This document shows positions 45,170 through 52,679 of a stretch of DNA of 64,000 bases, piece by piece; within the stretch, counting starts at the first letter, position 1; each line of letters starts with the position of its first letter. Below the pieces are notes generated by a model that saw nothing but the letters and a program-made list of their open reading frames with translations, made no database searches and had not been told where the DNA came from. Made by a program: the position numbers and the translations under genes. The stretch spans positions 4,749,357 to 4,813,356 of the forward strand of contig NZ_CP036343.1 in NCBI RefSeq assembly GCF_007746795.1. The letters run 5' to 3'. The stretch comes from Gimesia algae. Lineage in GTDB: Bacteria > Planctomycetota > Planctomycetia > Planctomycetales > Planctomycetaceae.

Positions 45170-46033
45170 ATGACACAAACGCCTCTGGATCGTGAAGAAT
45201 ATATCGAACAGACTTACTTCTTTCGCAATTACCGCGAGAGACTGGAAGATGCGATCCCCTCGCAGGTCGTACTATCAACGATCTATGAAGAAATTCTGGC
45301 CACGACCAAACTCCCGATGGCGATCGACTTCCTCAAAGGCGAATTAATGCTCACCGGTCGGATCTCCGACGGAATGCAAAAGCTCTCGCACTATTTCACG
45401 CCATTCCAGACTTACATTATGAAAAATGCGGAAGATGATAAGTCAAAATTTGACCAGAAAATTGCGTTAAAAATTCTGGAACGCGAAGCAAAATATCGTA
45501 CCGAAAGTCCCAGCAGCGCAGGAATGTTCATTTATCAGTTTGAATGTATTTCACGCAACCGGCTGGGATATCATCATGGCCTGGAAGCCATCTCCCGCGA
45601 TACTCAATATAACACAGACTGGTCAGAATGGATCCGCAAGCTGAAACAGCAACTGGGATCAGTTGATTTCTCGGACTTGATCTACCTGCGTTCTCAACAT
45701 TTTGTCGATGAACAATGCAAAAAGCCCGGAAATGCTGAATTTCAGCCTCGATTTCCGGTTTTATTCAGCAGTCAGGATGGGCGCATCGCCAAAGCCAATC
45801 ACAATCGTGATCCCCTTTACATGTTCGCAGCCCTGCAACGACAACTGGGCTACCCTGAAGTCCCAAGAAACCAGCCTCAAACGGGTAAATCAGTATTCCA
45901 CCCAGCTCTGGAGGCCCGATTACATAAGATTGAAGCGCGACTGCAGTTGATTGACTCAGAACTCAAAGGGAATCTGGACCTGAACCAGTTCCTTGTGAAA
46001 GACACCAGGCTCGATAATCTTGACTCACATTAG
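45170..46033 (+). CDS. Protein of unknown function (soluble, helical, probably lineage-specific)
   Basis: A 287-residue protein without signal peptide or membrane helix. I do not recognise it. The first half is helical (PLDREEYIEQTYFFRNYRERL, TKLPMAIDFLKGELMLTGR, QKLSHYFTPFQ) and the middle contains LKILEREAKYR and FECISRNRLGYHHGLEA; the C-terminus looks like a coiled coil (LEARLHKIEARLQLIDSELKG). I prefer ATG 45170 because a perfect TATAAT lies at 45100-45105, inside a longer frame that would start at 45074 with an odd Cys-rich leader. It follows ruvX and is probably separately transcribed. Function unknown. Confidence 0.75.
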   Translation: MTQTPLDREEYIEQTYFFRNYRERLEDAIPSQVVLSTIYEEILATTKLPMAIDFLKGELMLTGRISDGMQKLSHYFTPFQTYIMKNAEDDKSKFDQKIALKILEREAKYRTESPSSAGMFIYQFECISRNRLGYHHGLEAISRDTQYNTDWSEWIRKLKQQLGSVDFSDLIYLRSQHFVDEQCKKPGNAEFQPRFPVLFSSQDGRIAKANHNRDPLYMFAALQRQLGYPEVPRNQPQTGKSVFHPALEARLHKIEARLQLIDSELKGNLDLNQFLVKDTRLDNLDSH

Positions 46034-46337
46034 TATTCGCATGTATCATTTTTCGGTAATTCTGGAAATCAGACTTGTCAATCCTGCTGTTAATCCCCTA
46101 CCATATGTCTAGCAAAAGCCTGTTCTAACACAGGCCATGAATCATTCATTCTTCTCATCCAGAAAAGTCTGTTGATTCATTAAAAATTAACCTGTTGTCT
46201 TTGTGATATTCAAATTCAGGAGGTAACATCCCGCCAGTTAAACTTTACGTTCCCGCCTTACTTTAAAGATGAAACGCCTTATTTTCCCACCCCTTACCTA
46301 CACCCACCTTAAGTAGGAACAACAGAAAGGCTCAAAG
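46034..46337. other. Non-coding spacer with an orphan Shine-Dalgarno sequence and a 15-codon frame
   Basis: About 300 bases before the small membrane protein gene. An AGGAGGT at 46219-46225 is not followed by a usable start codon. An ATG at 46269 opens a 15-codon frame ending in TAG at 46316, 21 bases before the next gene's ATG. It has no ribosome binding site of its own, so it is only a weak leader-peptide candidate. Confidence 0.35.
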
Positions 46338-46799
46338 ATGTCCACGATAACCATCGACGCGCCCGAATCGCGCTCCAATTATCCTTCCACACTCACTATC
46401 GAAACATATACACAGACCGTAATCAGAATGTTGACCTGGGTCCTGGGTTCAATCGTCTTCTGCCTGGCAATGGTTGACTTTTATGCCCAGACCTATGCTC
46501 ATGAGACCGAACTGGCATTGCTGCAGGCTCAGACTGAAATGCTTGAGCAGAATAATGATCTGCGGATGTCTGATGTGAATCAATACATTGCAGGCACCCC
46601 GAGTGTTCTGACACGCCCTGCCGACAACCATACCCAGATGTGTAAAAAAATGAAGGAGTATACCTGGAAAGGTTTCTTCAGAGACTACACGATTCTGGTA
46701 TACGTAGGCCTGGGGGAAAACCCCTCGATTGATTTTGTCCACGGACCAGGAGAGATGATTAAAGACTTACCGGCACATACTCTGGGAAAAACTCTGTAA
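46338..46799 (+). CDS. Small single-pass membrane protein of unknown function
   Basis: A 153-residue protein. One membrane helix spans about residues 33-53 (MLTWVLGSIVFCLAMVDFYAQ), followed by a short helical or coiled-coil segment (HETELALLQAQTEMLEQNNDL, about 57-77). The rest is soluble. AGAAAGG sits at good distance from the ATG. A strong intrinsic terminator follows directly, so the gene is likely monocistronic. No family is recognised. Confidence 0.75.
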   Translation: MSTITIDAPESRSNYPSTLTIETYTQTVIRMLTWVLGSIVFCLAMVDFYAQTYAHETELALLQAQTEMLEQNNDLRMSDVNQYIAGTPSVLTRPADNHTQMCKKMKEYTWKGFFRDYTILVYVGLGENPSIDFVHGPGEMIKDLPAHTLGKTL

Positions 46800-46843
46800 C
46801 AGATCGGCTTAAGCCAGAATCTTTCGCCACTGGTTGAACATCA

Positions 46844-46885
46844 GCCTTGAGCAGACTATAACGTCTGCTCAAGGCTTTTTTCTTT
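46844..46885 (+). terminator. Intrinsic terminator after the small membrane protein gene
   Basis: A perfect 13-base stem (GCCTTGAGCAGAC and its complement) with a 6-base loop is followed by CTTTTTTCTTTT. This is the clearest rho-independent terminator in the window. It lies 45 bases after the stop codon. Confidence 0.9.
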
Positions 46886-46941
46886 TGATATTTTGAATGT
46901 CATACTCCCGAGCATAATACGTACATCGGCAAGAAAGAAAT

Positions 46942-47721
46942 ATGGAAACGATCAAAGGGCACCTGTACGACTATCCCAAATATTACGATCTCATTTTTGG
47001 TGATGACTGGAAAGCAGAGTTCGATTTTCTACAAAGCTGCTTTAAGAAGCACGCTACCCGTAAAGTAAAACGTCTGTTTGAACCAGCCTGTGGAACCGGT
47101 CGCCTGCTGATCAAACTGGCTCAGGCAGGCTATCAGGTCTCGGGCAACGATCTCAATCAACATGCCATTAAATACTGCAACGACCGACTGGAACGTTTTA
47201 GTTTTCCCCGCTCCGCTGTCCTGGGAGACATGTCAGACTTCAAACTGAAAAAACCCGTCGATGCCGCTTTCAATACCATCAACAGTTTTCGTCATCTGCC
47301 TTCCGAAACTGCAGCAAAAAACCACTTGAAATGTGTGGCTGATGCGCTGGCTCCTGGCGGGTTGTACATTTTGGGACTGCACCTGACTCCCACTGTCGGT
47401 GAGCCGATGCAGAGTGAAAGCTGGTCAGCCCGGCGGGGAAACCTGCAGATCAACTCTCATATGCAGTCGATCTCAACAGATCTGAAGAAACGCAACGAAC
47501 ATCTGGAAATGACGTTCGACGTCTATACTCCCTCACGACAGTTTCAGCTGTTTGATACGATGGACTACCGCACTTATACGGCGCCTCAATTTAAAGCGCT
47601 GCTGAAAAAGGTCCCTGAATTCGAAGTTGTAGAGCTATACGACTTCATGTATGAAATGGATTTCACCATCGAGCTCGATGCGCAGACCGAAGATGTTGTC
47701 TTCATACTTCGCAAAAAATAA
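46942..47721 (+). CDS. Class I SAM-dependent methyltransferase
   Basis: A 259-residue methyltransferase with a Rossmann-like SAM fold. Motif I is FEPACGTGRLLIKLAQAGY (about 48-66), followed by GNDLN (the acidic loop contacting the ribose), DAAFNTINSFRHL (motif IV region) and APGGLYILGLHL (motif post-II). The C-terminal half is beta-rich. Such YcgJ/UbiE-like enzymes methylate small molecules; the substrate is not determinable. It converges on pyrH with a 17-base gap. Confidence 0.88.
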   Translation: METIKGHLYDYPKYYDLIFGDDWKAEFDFLQSCFKKHATRKVKRLFEPACGTGRLLIKLAQAGYQVSGNDLNQHAIKYCNDRLERFSFPRSAVLGDMSDFKLKKPVDAAFNTINSFRHLPSETAAKNHLKCVADALAPGGLYILGLHLTPTVGEPMQSESWSARRGNLQINSHMQSISTDLKKRNEHLEMTFDVYTPSRQFQLFDTMDYRTYTAPQFKALLKKVPEFEVVELYDFMYEMDFTIELDAQTEDVVFILRKK

Positions 47722-47738
47722 TCGGGAAGTGGCTCAGT

Positions 47739-48506
47739 TCAGCTCTCTGTGCGCGATTCGACAGTTGGCAGCACGCGGGTACCAATGTTTTCACCAGCCA
47801 CTGCTTTTTCAATATTTCCTGTTTTACGGAAATTGAAAACCAGAATTGGAATCCCGTGTTCCATACAATGATGCAGCGCCTGCGCATCCATTACCTGCAG
47901 ATTCTTATGCAGGACATCCCGGTAACTGATCTCAGAAAACCGGACGGCATGTGGATTTTTCTCTGGATCATCAGAATAGATCCCATCTACTTTAGTTGCT
48001 TTGAGCAGAATATCCGCATCGATTTCACGCGAACGCAAGGCAGCAGCAGTATCTGTCGTCACAAAAGGACTCCCCGTTCCCGCAGCCAGAATGACCACGC
48101 GCCCCTTCTCCAGATGACGAACGCAACGTCGACGGATGAAGGGCTCTGCCACACCTTCCATGCGGATTGCCGTCTGCAGGCGAGTTGGTACACCCGCGTT
48201 TTCCAGGGCATCCTGTAAGGCAAGACCGTTGATGACTGTCGCCAGCATCCCCATATAATGTGCGGTAGCCGGATTGATAGAACCACTGGAAGAAGAGAAC
48301 TGTTTGCCTCGCAGGATATTGCCACCGCCACAGACGATGGCCAGCTGAACTCCTGAATCAACCAGCCGTTTAATCTGAGCGGAAATCGACTCAAGCTCAG
48401 ACATGCTGATGCCACCTTCACCATCTCGGCAGAAAACTTCGCCACTTAATTTGAGTAAAACACGCTCATAAGCAGGCTTAAGCAAAGGGGCAGGAGAATC
48501 GGTCAT
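47739..48506 (-). CDS. pyrH: Uridylate kinase (UMP kinase)
   Basis: A 255-residue enzyme of the amino-acid kinase fold that phosphorylates UMP to UDP, feeding UTP, CTP and UDP-sugar synthesis. Motifs: LLKLSGEVF (substrate and ATP loop), [12 protein letters not shown], and [18 protein letters not shown] (the uridine site). GAGGAT lies eight bases before ATG 48506; a TTG at 48521 would add five residues. It is the third gene of rpsB-tsf-pyrH. The usual next gene frr is missing here; a convergent methyltransferase gene follows instead. Confidence 0.96.
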   Translation of the reverse strand: MTDSPAPLLKPAYERVLLKLSGEVFCRDGEGGISMSELESISAQIKRLVDSGVQLAIVCGGGNILRGKQFSSSSGSINPATAHYMGMLATVINGLALQDALENAGVPTRLQTAIRMEGVAEPFIRRRCVRHLEKGRVVILAAGTGSPFVTTDTAAALRSREIDADILLKATKVDGIYSDDPEKNPHAVRFSEISYRDVLHKNLQVMDAQALHHCMEHGIPILVFNFRKTGNIEKAVAGENIGTRVLPTVESRTES

Positions 48507-48623
48507 CCGTGGTATCCTCAATAGTCAGTCAGGAGTTGAATTAAAAACAGAGCACTCAGAGTCAATATAGAAAAAAACGCACGCGCACTGAATCAGTACG
48601 CATGCGTCACAGTTTACTATTAC

Positions 48624-49460
48624 TTAACCGCCAATTGCACAACGGGTAAATGAAACTGCTTCCAGGCCTTTTTCGGCCAATGCCTGGCTGACAGTTTTGG
48701 AATCATCAACCGCATAAGGCTGATAATTCAGTACTCCCTGTTCTACAAAAAATGTTTTCATGCGGCCATCTACAATTTTTTCAATAATATTATCTGGCTT
48801 GCCTGTCGCTTTGGCTTCTGCAATCAGACGATCGCGTTCCTCCTGAACAACAGCAGGGTCCAGATCTGATTCATTGACGGCAACCGGTTTCAAAGCAGCG
48901 ATGTGCATGGCCACGCCGCGAAGCAGTTCGGCATCAGCTGTCTCACCTTTTGCCTGAAGCAGCACGCCGGTTTTGCCATCATGGTGCACATAGCTGCCAG
49001 TTGGCCCCTGTGACCGGGCAATGCGGGTGACGACGATTTTTTCACGGATCTTGTTTAACATATCCATGAAATCATCATTCAGAGTTTTTCCCGGGGTCTT
49101 TTCGGAAGGCAGCGCCAACAGACCTTCTACCGTATCGACTCCTGGATTTGCGATCAGCTGCGCGACACAGGTGTTGGAAAAGTTAACCAGGTCTTCTCCA
49201 CTGGCAACGGGGGCAGACTCACAGGCAATTTCCAGCATGACTGTTTCTGAACCATCTTCGCTGGACAGGACCGTAATTCGACCTTCTGAAGTGGCATTGT
49301 CGCTCCGCTTCAGCTGGATCTTGCCGGCTTCTTCCCGCAGAATATCGATTGCCTTTTCCTGATCGCCGCCTGCTTCCTGCAATGCTTTTTTGCAGGCCAT
49401 CATGGGCAGGTCGGTAATTTCACGTAATGCTTTCACGGCTGCTGCTGTGATTTCAGCCAT
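48624..49460 (-). CDS. tsf: Elongation factor Ts
   Basis: A 278-residue guanine-nucleotide exchange factor for EF-Tu. The N-terminal UBA-like domain reads VKALREITDLPMMACKKALQEAGGD (about 8-32, key part TDLPMMACKKAL), and the core and dimerisation domains follow (LNKIREKIVVTRIARSQGP, LRGVAMHIAALKP, ERDRLIAEAKATGKPDNIIEKIVDGRM in part). AAGGAG lies nine bases before ATG 49460, so I prefer this over an in-frame start at 49496. It follows rpsB by 147 bases on the same strand. Confidence 0.96.
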   Translation of the reverse strand: MAEITAAAVKALREITDLPMMACKKALQEAGGDQEKAIDILREEAGKIQLKRSDNATSEGRITVLSSEDGSETVMLEIACESAPVASGEDLVNFSNTCVAQLIANPGVDTVEGLLALPSEKTPGKTLNDDFMDMLNKIREKIVVTRIARSQGPTGSYVHHDGKTGVLLQAKGETADAELLRGVAMHIAALKPVAVNESDLDPAVVQEERDRLIAEAKATGKPDNIIEKIVDGRMKTFFVEQGVLNYQPYAVDDSKTVSQALAEKGLEAVSFTRCAIGG

Positions 49461-49542
49461 CTCAGTAATCTCCTTCGAAAGCAATTGCTTCATCAATCGC
49501 TTTAATTTGATATTCCGATTTGTTTATGTCTTGAAGTGACTC

Positions 49543-49570
49543 CGCTGACTGGCTGGATCACCAGTCGGCG
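49543..49570 (-). terminator. Stem-loop between rpsB and tsf
   Basis: A 10-base stem with one imperfect pair (CGCTGACTGG / CCAGTCGGCG) and an 8-base loop lies 37 bases after the rpsB stop codon. There is no T-run. Partial attenuation between rpsB and tsf is known in E. coli, and this could be an analogous element (inference). Confidence 0.45.
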
Positions 49571-49607
49571 AGAGACACTGTCGCCATCTCAATTTGCCAT
49601 CTATCTC

Positions 49608-50366
49608 TTACAGTGAAGGGACGGGCTTGAATTCTTCTTCAGCACCAGCTTCACCACTGTCATCTTTTTTACCGGCATCAGGCAGTTTGCCTTTGCCTTC
49701 CATGATGGAAGAAGCCAGCTGGTTCATTACCAGACGAATCGAGCGGATGCTGTCATCATTACCGGGGATCGGCAGATCGACTTCATCAGGATCGGAGTCG
49801 GTATCAATCAGACCAACCACTTTAATTCCCAGAATGTGTGCTTCGTGAACCGCATTCTTTTCCTTGGTCGGGTCAACCACAACCAGTGCTTCGGGCAGAC
49901 GGTTCATGGTACGAATACCGTTCAGGTTACGGAAGACTTTTCGCTTTTCACGCAGCAGTGTGGACTGCATCTTCTTGGAATAAGAATGAATTTCACCGGT
50001 TTCATCAAATGATTCCAGCTCTTCCAGACGTTTCAGGCGGTTACGTACGGTGCGGAAGTTGGTCAACGCACCACCCAGCCAGCGTTCTGTCACATAAGGC
50101 ATACCACAGGCATTCGCTGCATCGCGAATCGGCCCTTGAGCCTGCTTCTTGGTACCTACGAACAGGATCAGACTTCCCTGTGAGGCGACCCGTTCCAGAT
50201 AACGTTTTCCACGAATAATGCCGCGGACAGTCTCTTTCAGGTCGATAATATGAATCTGGTTACGACGACCATAAATGTAAGGTCGCATCTTAGGGTTCCA
50301 GCGGCTGGTCTTATGGCCGTAGTGAACACCCGCTTCAAGAATATCCTTGACTACCAATTCCGACAT
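49608..50366 (-). CDS. rpsB: Ribosomal protein uS2
   Basis: A 252-residue small-subunit protein. The beginning ([26 protein letters not shown] in part) and [40 protein letters not shown] and [21 protein letters not shown] are universal S2 blocks. A 25-residue acidic C-terminal tail follows. GAGGAG lies seven bases before the ATG. It heads rpsB-tsf-pyrH. An inverted repeat 65-84 bases upstream may be a leader element or operator. Confidence 0.97.
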   Translation of the reverse strand: MSELVVKDILEAGVHYGHKTSRWNPKMRPYIYGRRNQIHIIDLKETVRGIIRGKRYLERVASQGSLILFVGTKKQAQGPIRDAANACGMPYVTERWLGGALTNFRTVRNRLKRLEELESFDETGEIHSYSKKMQSTLLREKRKVFRNLNGIRTMNRLPEALVVVDPTKEKNAVHEAHILGIKVVGLIDTDSDPDEVDLPIPGNDDSIRSIRLVMNQLASSIMEGKGKLPDAGKKDDSGEAGAEEEFKPVPSL

Positions 50367-50430
50367 TTTTCACTCCTCTTTGTTAATGGGCACATGACCT
50401 GCCAGGGGCCACGTTCTTAAAGAATTACAA

Positions 50431-50450
50431 TCAATAGACTTATCTATTGA
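50431..50450 (-). promoter_or_regulatory. Inverted repeat upstream of rpsB
   Basis: TCAATAGA and TCTATTGA separated by four bases form a 20-base perfect inverted repeat 65-84 bases upstream of the rpsB ATG. On the minus strand it sits next to a TTGACG-17-TATTGA promoter-like pair. It could be an operator or the first hairpin of an S2-binding leader. Confidence 0.4.
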
Positions 50451-50577
50451 AGGCGTCAAACAGCATCTACAAATTCTCTCTGCGCAACTTGAGCTGAGAA
50501 CACTGCAAAGTGCGGCTGGGTGGATCGTATCTGAGTTAATTGCGCCCGTCAAACCTCGCGACCGTTAATTCAGAGAA

Positions 50578-50608
50578 TTGGATCGAATTTGAAGCGTCTC
50601 TGATCCAA
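50578..50608. repeat. Stem-loop in the rpsB/GTPase divergent spacer
   Basis: A 7-base stem (TTGGATC / GATCCAA) with a 17-base loop, about mid-way between rpsB and the first GTPase gene. The 360-base spacer otherwise shows only the inverted repeat near rpsB. No function is evident. Confidence 0.25.
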
Positions 50609-50730
50609 ATTGGACTCATCCTGAGATCCCGGAATCGATATACTCAAACAGGGCGATTTTGTAATAAGAATGAGCCCTGACTGGCGAATCACAGACTGTA
50701 ACATCATCCATTCCTGAACTCAAATATCCT

Positions 50731-52635
50731 ATGTCCACCACGCTTCACAAATTTTCGCATACGATCCACCAGTTGCGGAACCATCTGCAGTCTCTGGCAG
50801 CACAAACCAGTCAGCTGGAAATTCCCAGCCTCAGTGGCCGGGAATGGTTTGATATTCTGGAACGTAAACTGATTCCCCAGCTGACAAATGAGATGTATCT
50901 GGTCGTCGCAGTCGTGGGGGGAACCAATATTGGCAAGAGCGTCATCTTCAATCATCTCGTTGATCAGCAGACCAGCGCCATCAGCCCCCTCGCCTCTCAG
51001 ACACGCCATCCGGTTTGCCTGGTGCCACAGCACTTTGAACAGCAGCACGACTTACGCAAAGTTTTCCAGGGATTCGAGCTGATTCTCTGGTCATCGGCGG
51101 AAGACCCACTCCAACAGGACGAGCGGCATCTGCTCTTCTGGAAAAACTGTGATACCCTGGCTTCGAATCTCCTCGTGCTGGACACTCCCGATATCGACAG
51201 CGATGCCGAAGTCAACTGGGAACGCGCAGAACGGATCAGGCAATGCGCAGATGTGCTGGTCACCGTCTTAACACAACAGAAATACAACGACGCCGCGGTG
51301 AAAAAATTTTTCCGGGAAGCAGCCCGGGAAGACAAAGTCATTATCACCGTCTTCAATCAATGCCAGTTACCCGACGATGAAGCATACTGGCCTTTGTGGT
51401 TAAACACATTCTGTCAGGAGACCGGAGCACATCCGGAACTGGTGTTTATCGCCCCGAACGATCGGCGTGCGGCAACCAACCTGGAACTCCCTTTCTACCC
51501 GCGTCAATTTGAACCGGCTTCGGCAGATTCACATCCCGAGGTCAATGACAGTCCGCCTCAAACAGATTCCGCTGTGAATCTAATGGAAGTTCTGTCACAG
51601 ATGCAGTTCGGCGAGATCAAAGTTCAGACGCTACGGGGCGCATTGAAGTATCTCATCCAGCAGGAGACAGGTGTGCCCTCTTATCTACGGGAAATCAAAT
51701 CGCGCAGTCAGGAATTCCGTTCGGCGGCGGAGTTACTTTCAGAGCATGAACTGGCCGAGATCGAAAACTGGCCGCTGGTTCCCAATGCCGTGCTCGTCGC
51801 CGCCGTTCGTAAATGGTGGCAGGAACAACGGGAAGGCTGGTCAGCCCATGTGCACGGCTTCTACAACTCACTTGGCAAAGGAGTCCTCTGGCCGGTCCGT
51901 TACCTGCATTCGCTCACCACAGAAGAAAAACGACCACCGATGGAAGTTTACCGCGACCAGGAATGGACGGTAGTCCTGCAGACAGTCGAGGGGATCTACG
52001 ATCGGCTGACACTCGTCAGTGAACTGGGTAACGAACTGCTGACCAATCGCCTGAAAACCCTGTTAAATGGAACATCACGTGAAGCCCTTCTGAAGACGTT
52101 GCATGAGGAGCACTCCCGCTTCGATTTCACGACTCAGTTTGAAGACCTGGTCAACAAAGAGATGACCAGTTTCAGATCGGAAAGTCCGCAGTATTATGCG
52201 TTGATTAAGCAGATCGACCGGGCCGCTGCCGTAGGACGCCCGGTCCTCAGCGTCGGATTATTCTTTGTCGGCTTTGGCGCCGTCGGTGATGTGGGAACAC
52301 AAATCGTCACCGATACCATGATTCAGTCGGTCGTCAATGTAGCCGGTGATGTGGCCGGAGGTGCCGCCGCCACGACCGTCGGAGAGACAGCCGTCAGCAG
52401 TTCCGCTGCATCGGGCATGGGATACCTCGAAGCAAAAATCAGACGATTTCACGCCGTCTTTGCACAGAGACGAACCGAGTGGCTCGCGAATGCCGTTCGA
52501 ACTCATTTATTGAAAACACTTCCGGAAGAACTGAAGTCGGCTGTCGCACTGCCAGACTCCGAACATTACCATGCGGTTCAACAGACCGTCAACGAGCTGG
52601 AACAACAGCTGAATCAACTGCAGATTACGCTCTAA
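50731..52635 (+). CDS. Large P-loop GTPase with glycine-rich membrane-associating segment (dynamin/YfjP-like)
   Basis: A 634-residue GTPase. The P-loop reads GGTNIGKS (63-70), switch/G3 is LVLDTPD (about 148-154), and G4 lacks the standard NKxD, reading FNQCQ (about 208-212). After the G domain (about 55-245) come long helical regions (RSQEFRSAAELLSEHEL) and a Gly/Ala/Val-rich segment (about 510-570: VGLFFVGFGAVGDVG, GDVAGGAAATTVGETA) that could insert in or lie on a membrane. The C-terminus is a coiled coil (VNELEQQLNQL). It is the first of two adjacent GTPase genes, 44 bases apart; they probably act together, like paired bacterial dynamin-like proteins (inference). Confidence 0.8.
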   Translation: MSTTLHKFSHTIHQLRNHLQSLAAQTSQLEIPSLSGREWFDILERKLIPQLTNEMYLVVAVVGGTNIGKSVIFNHLVDQQTSAISPLASQTRHPVCLVPQHFEQQHDLRKVFQGFELILWSSAEDPLQQDERHLLFWKNCDTLASNLLVLDTPDIDSDAEVNWERAERIRQCADVLVTVLTQQKYNDAAVKKFFREAAREDKVIITVFNQCQLPDDEAYWPLWLNTFCQETGAHPELVFIAPNDRRAATNLELPFYPRQFEPASADSHPEVNDSPPQTDSAVNLMEVLSQMQFGEIKVQTLRGALKYLIQQETGVPSYLREIKSRSQEFRSAAELLSEHELAEIENWPLVPNAVLVAAVRKWWQEQREGWSAHVHGFYNSLGKGVLWPVRYLHSLTTEEKRPPMEVYRDQEWTVVLQTVEGIYDRLTLVSELGNELLTNRLKTLLNGTSREALLKTLHEEHSRFDFTTQFEDLVNKEMTSFRSESPQYYALIKQIDRAAAVGRPVLSVGLFFVGFGAVGDVGTQIVTDTMIQSVVNVAGDVAGGAAATTVGETAVSSSAASGMGYLEAKIRRFHAVFAQRRTEWLANAVRTHLLKTLPEELKSAVALPDSEHYHAVQQTVNELEQQLNQLQITL

Positions 52636-52679
52636 ACCCCTCCATAATATGGGGAACAGTGTCAAACCTTACCCGAGAC

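Noticed and set aside
46269-46316. 15-codon frame before the small membrane protein gene considered as a leader peptide
   Set aside because: No ribosome binding site, no run of one amino acid and no alternative hairpins; kept only as a remark in the spacer entry.
50921-50940. First GTPase considered as a ribosome-assembly GTPase (Era/Der type)
   Set aside because: No NKxD and no KH or other RNA-binding domain; the long helical and glycine-rich regions do not fit these.
52479-52679. Upstream extension of the second GTPase frame
   Set aside because: It overlaps the coding end of the first GTPase gene in another frame and has Arg/Ser/Thr-rich composition; the start at 52680 or 52707 is more likely.
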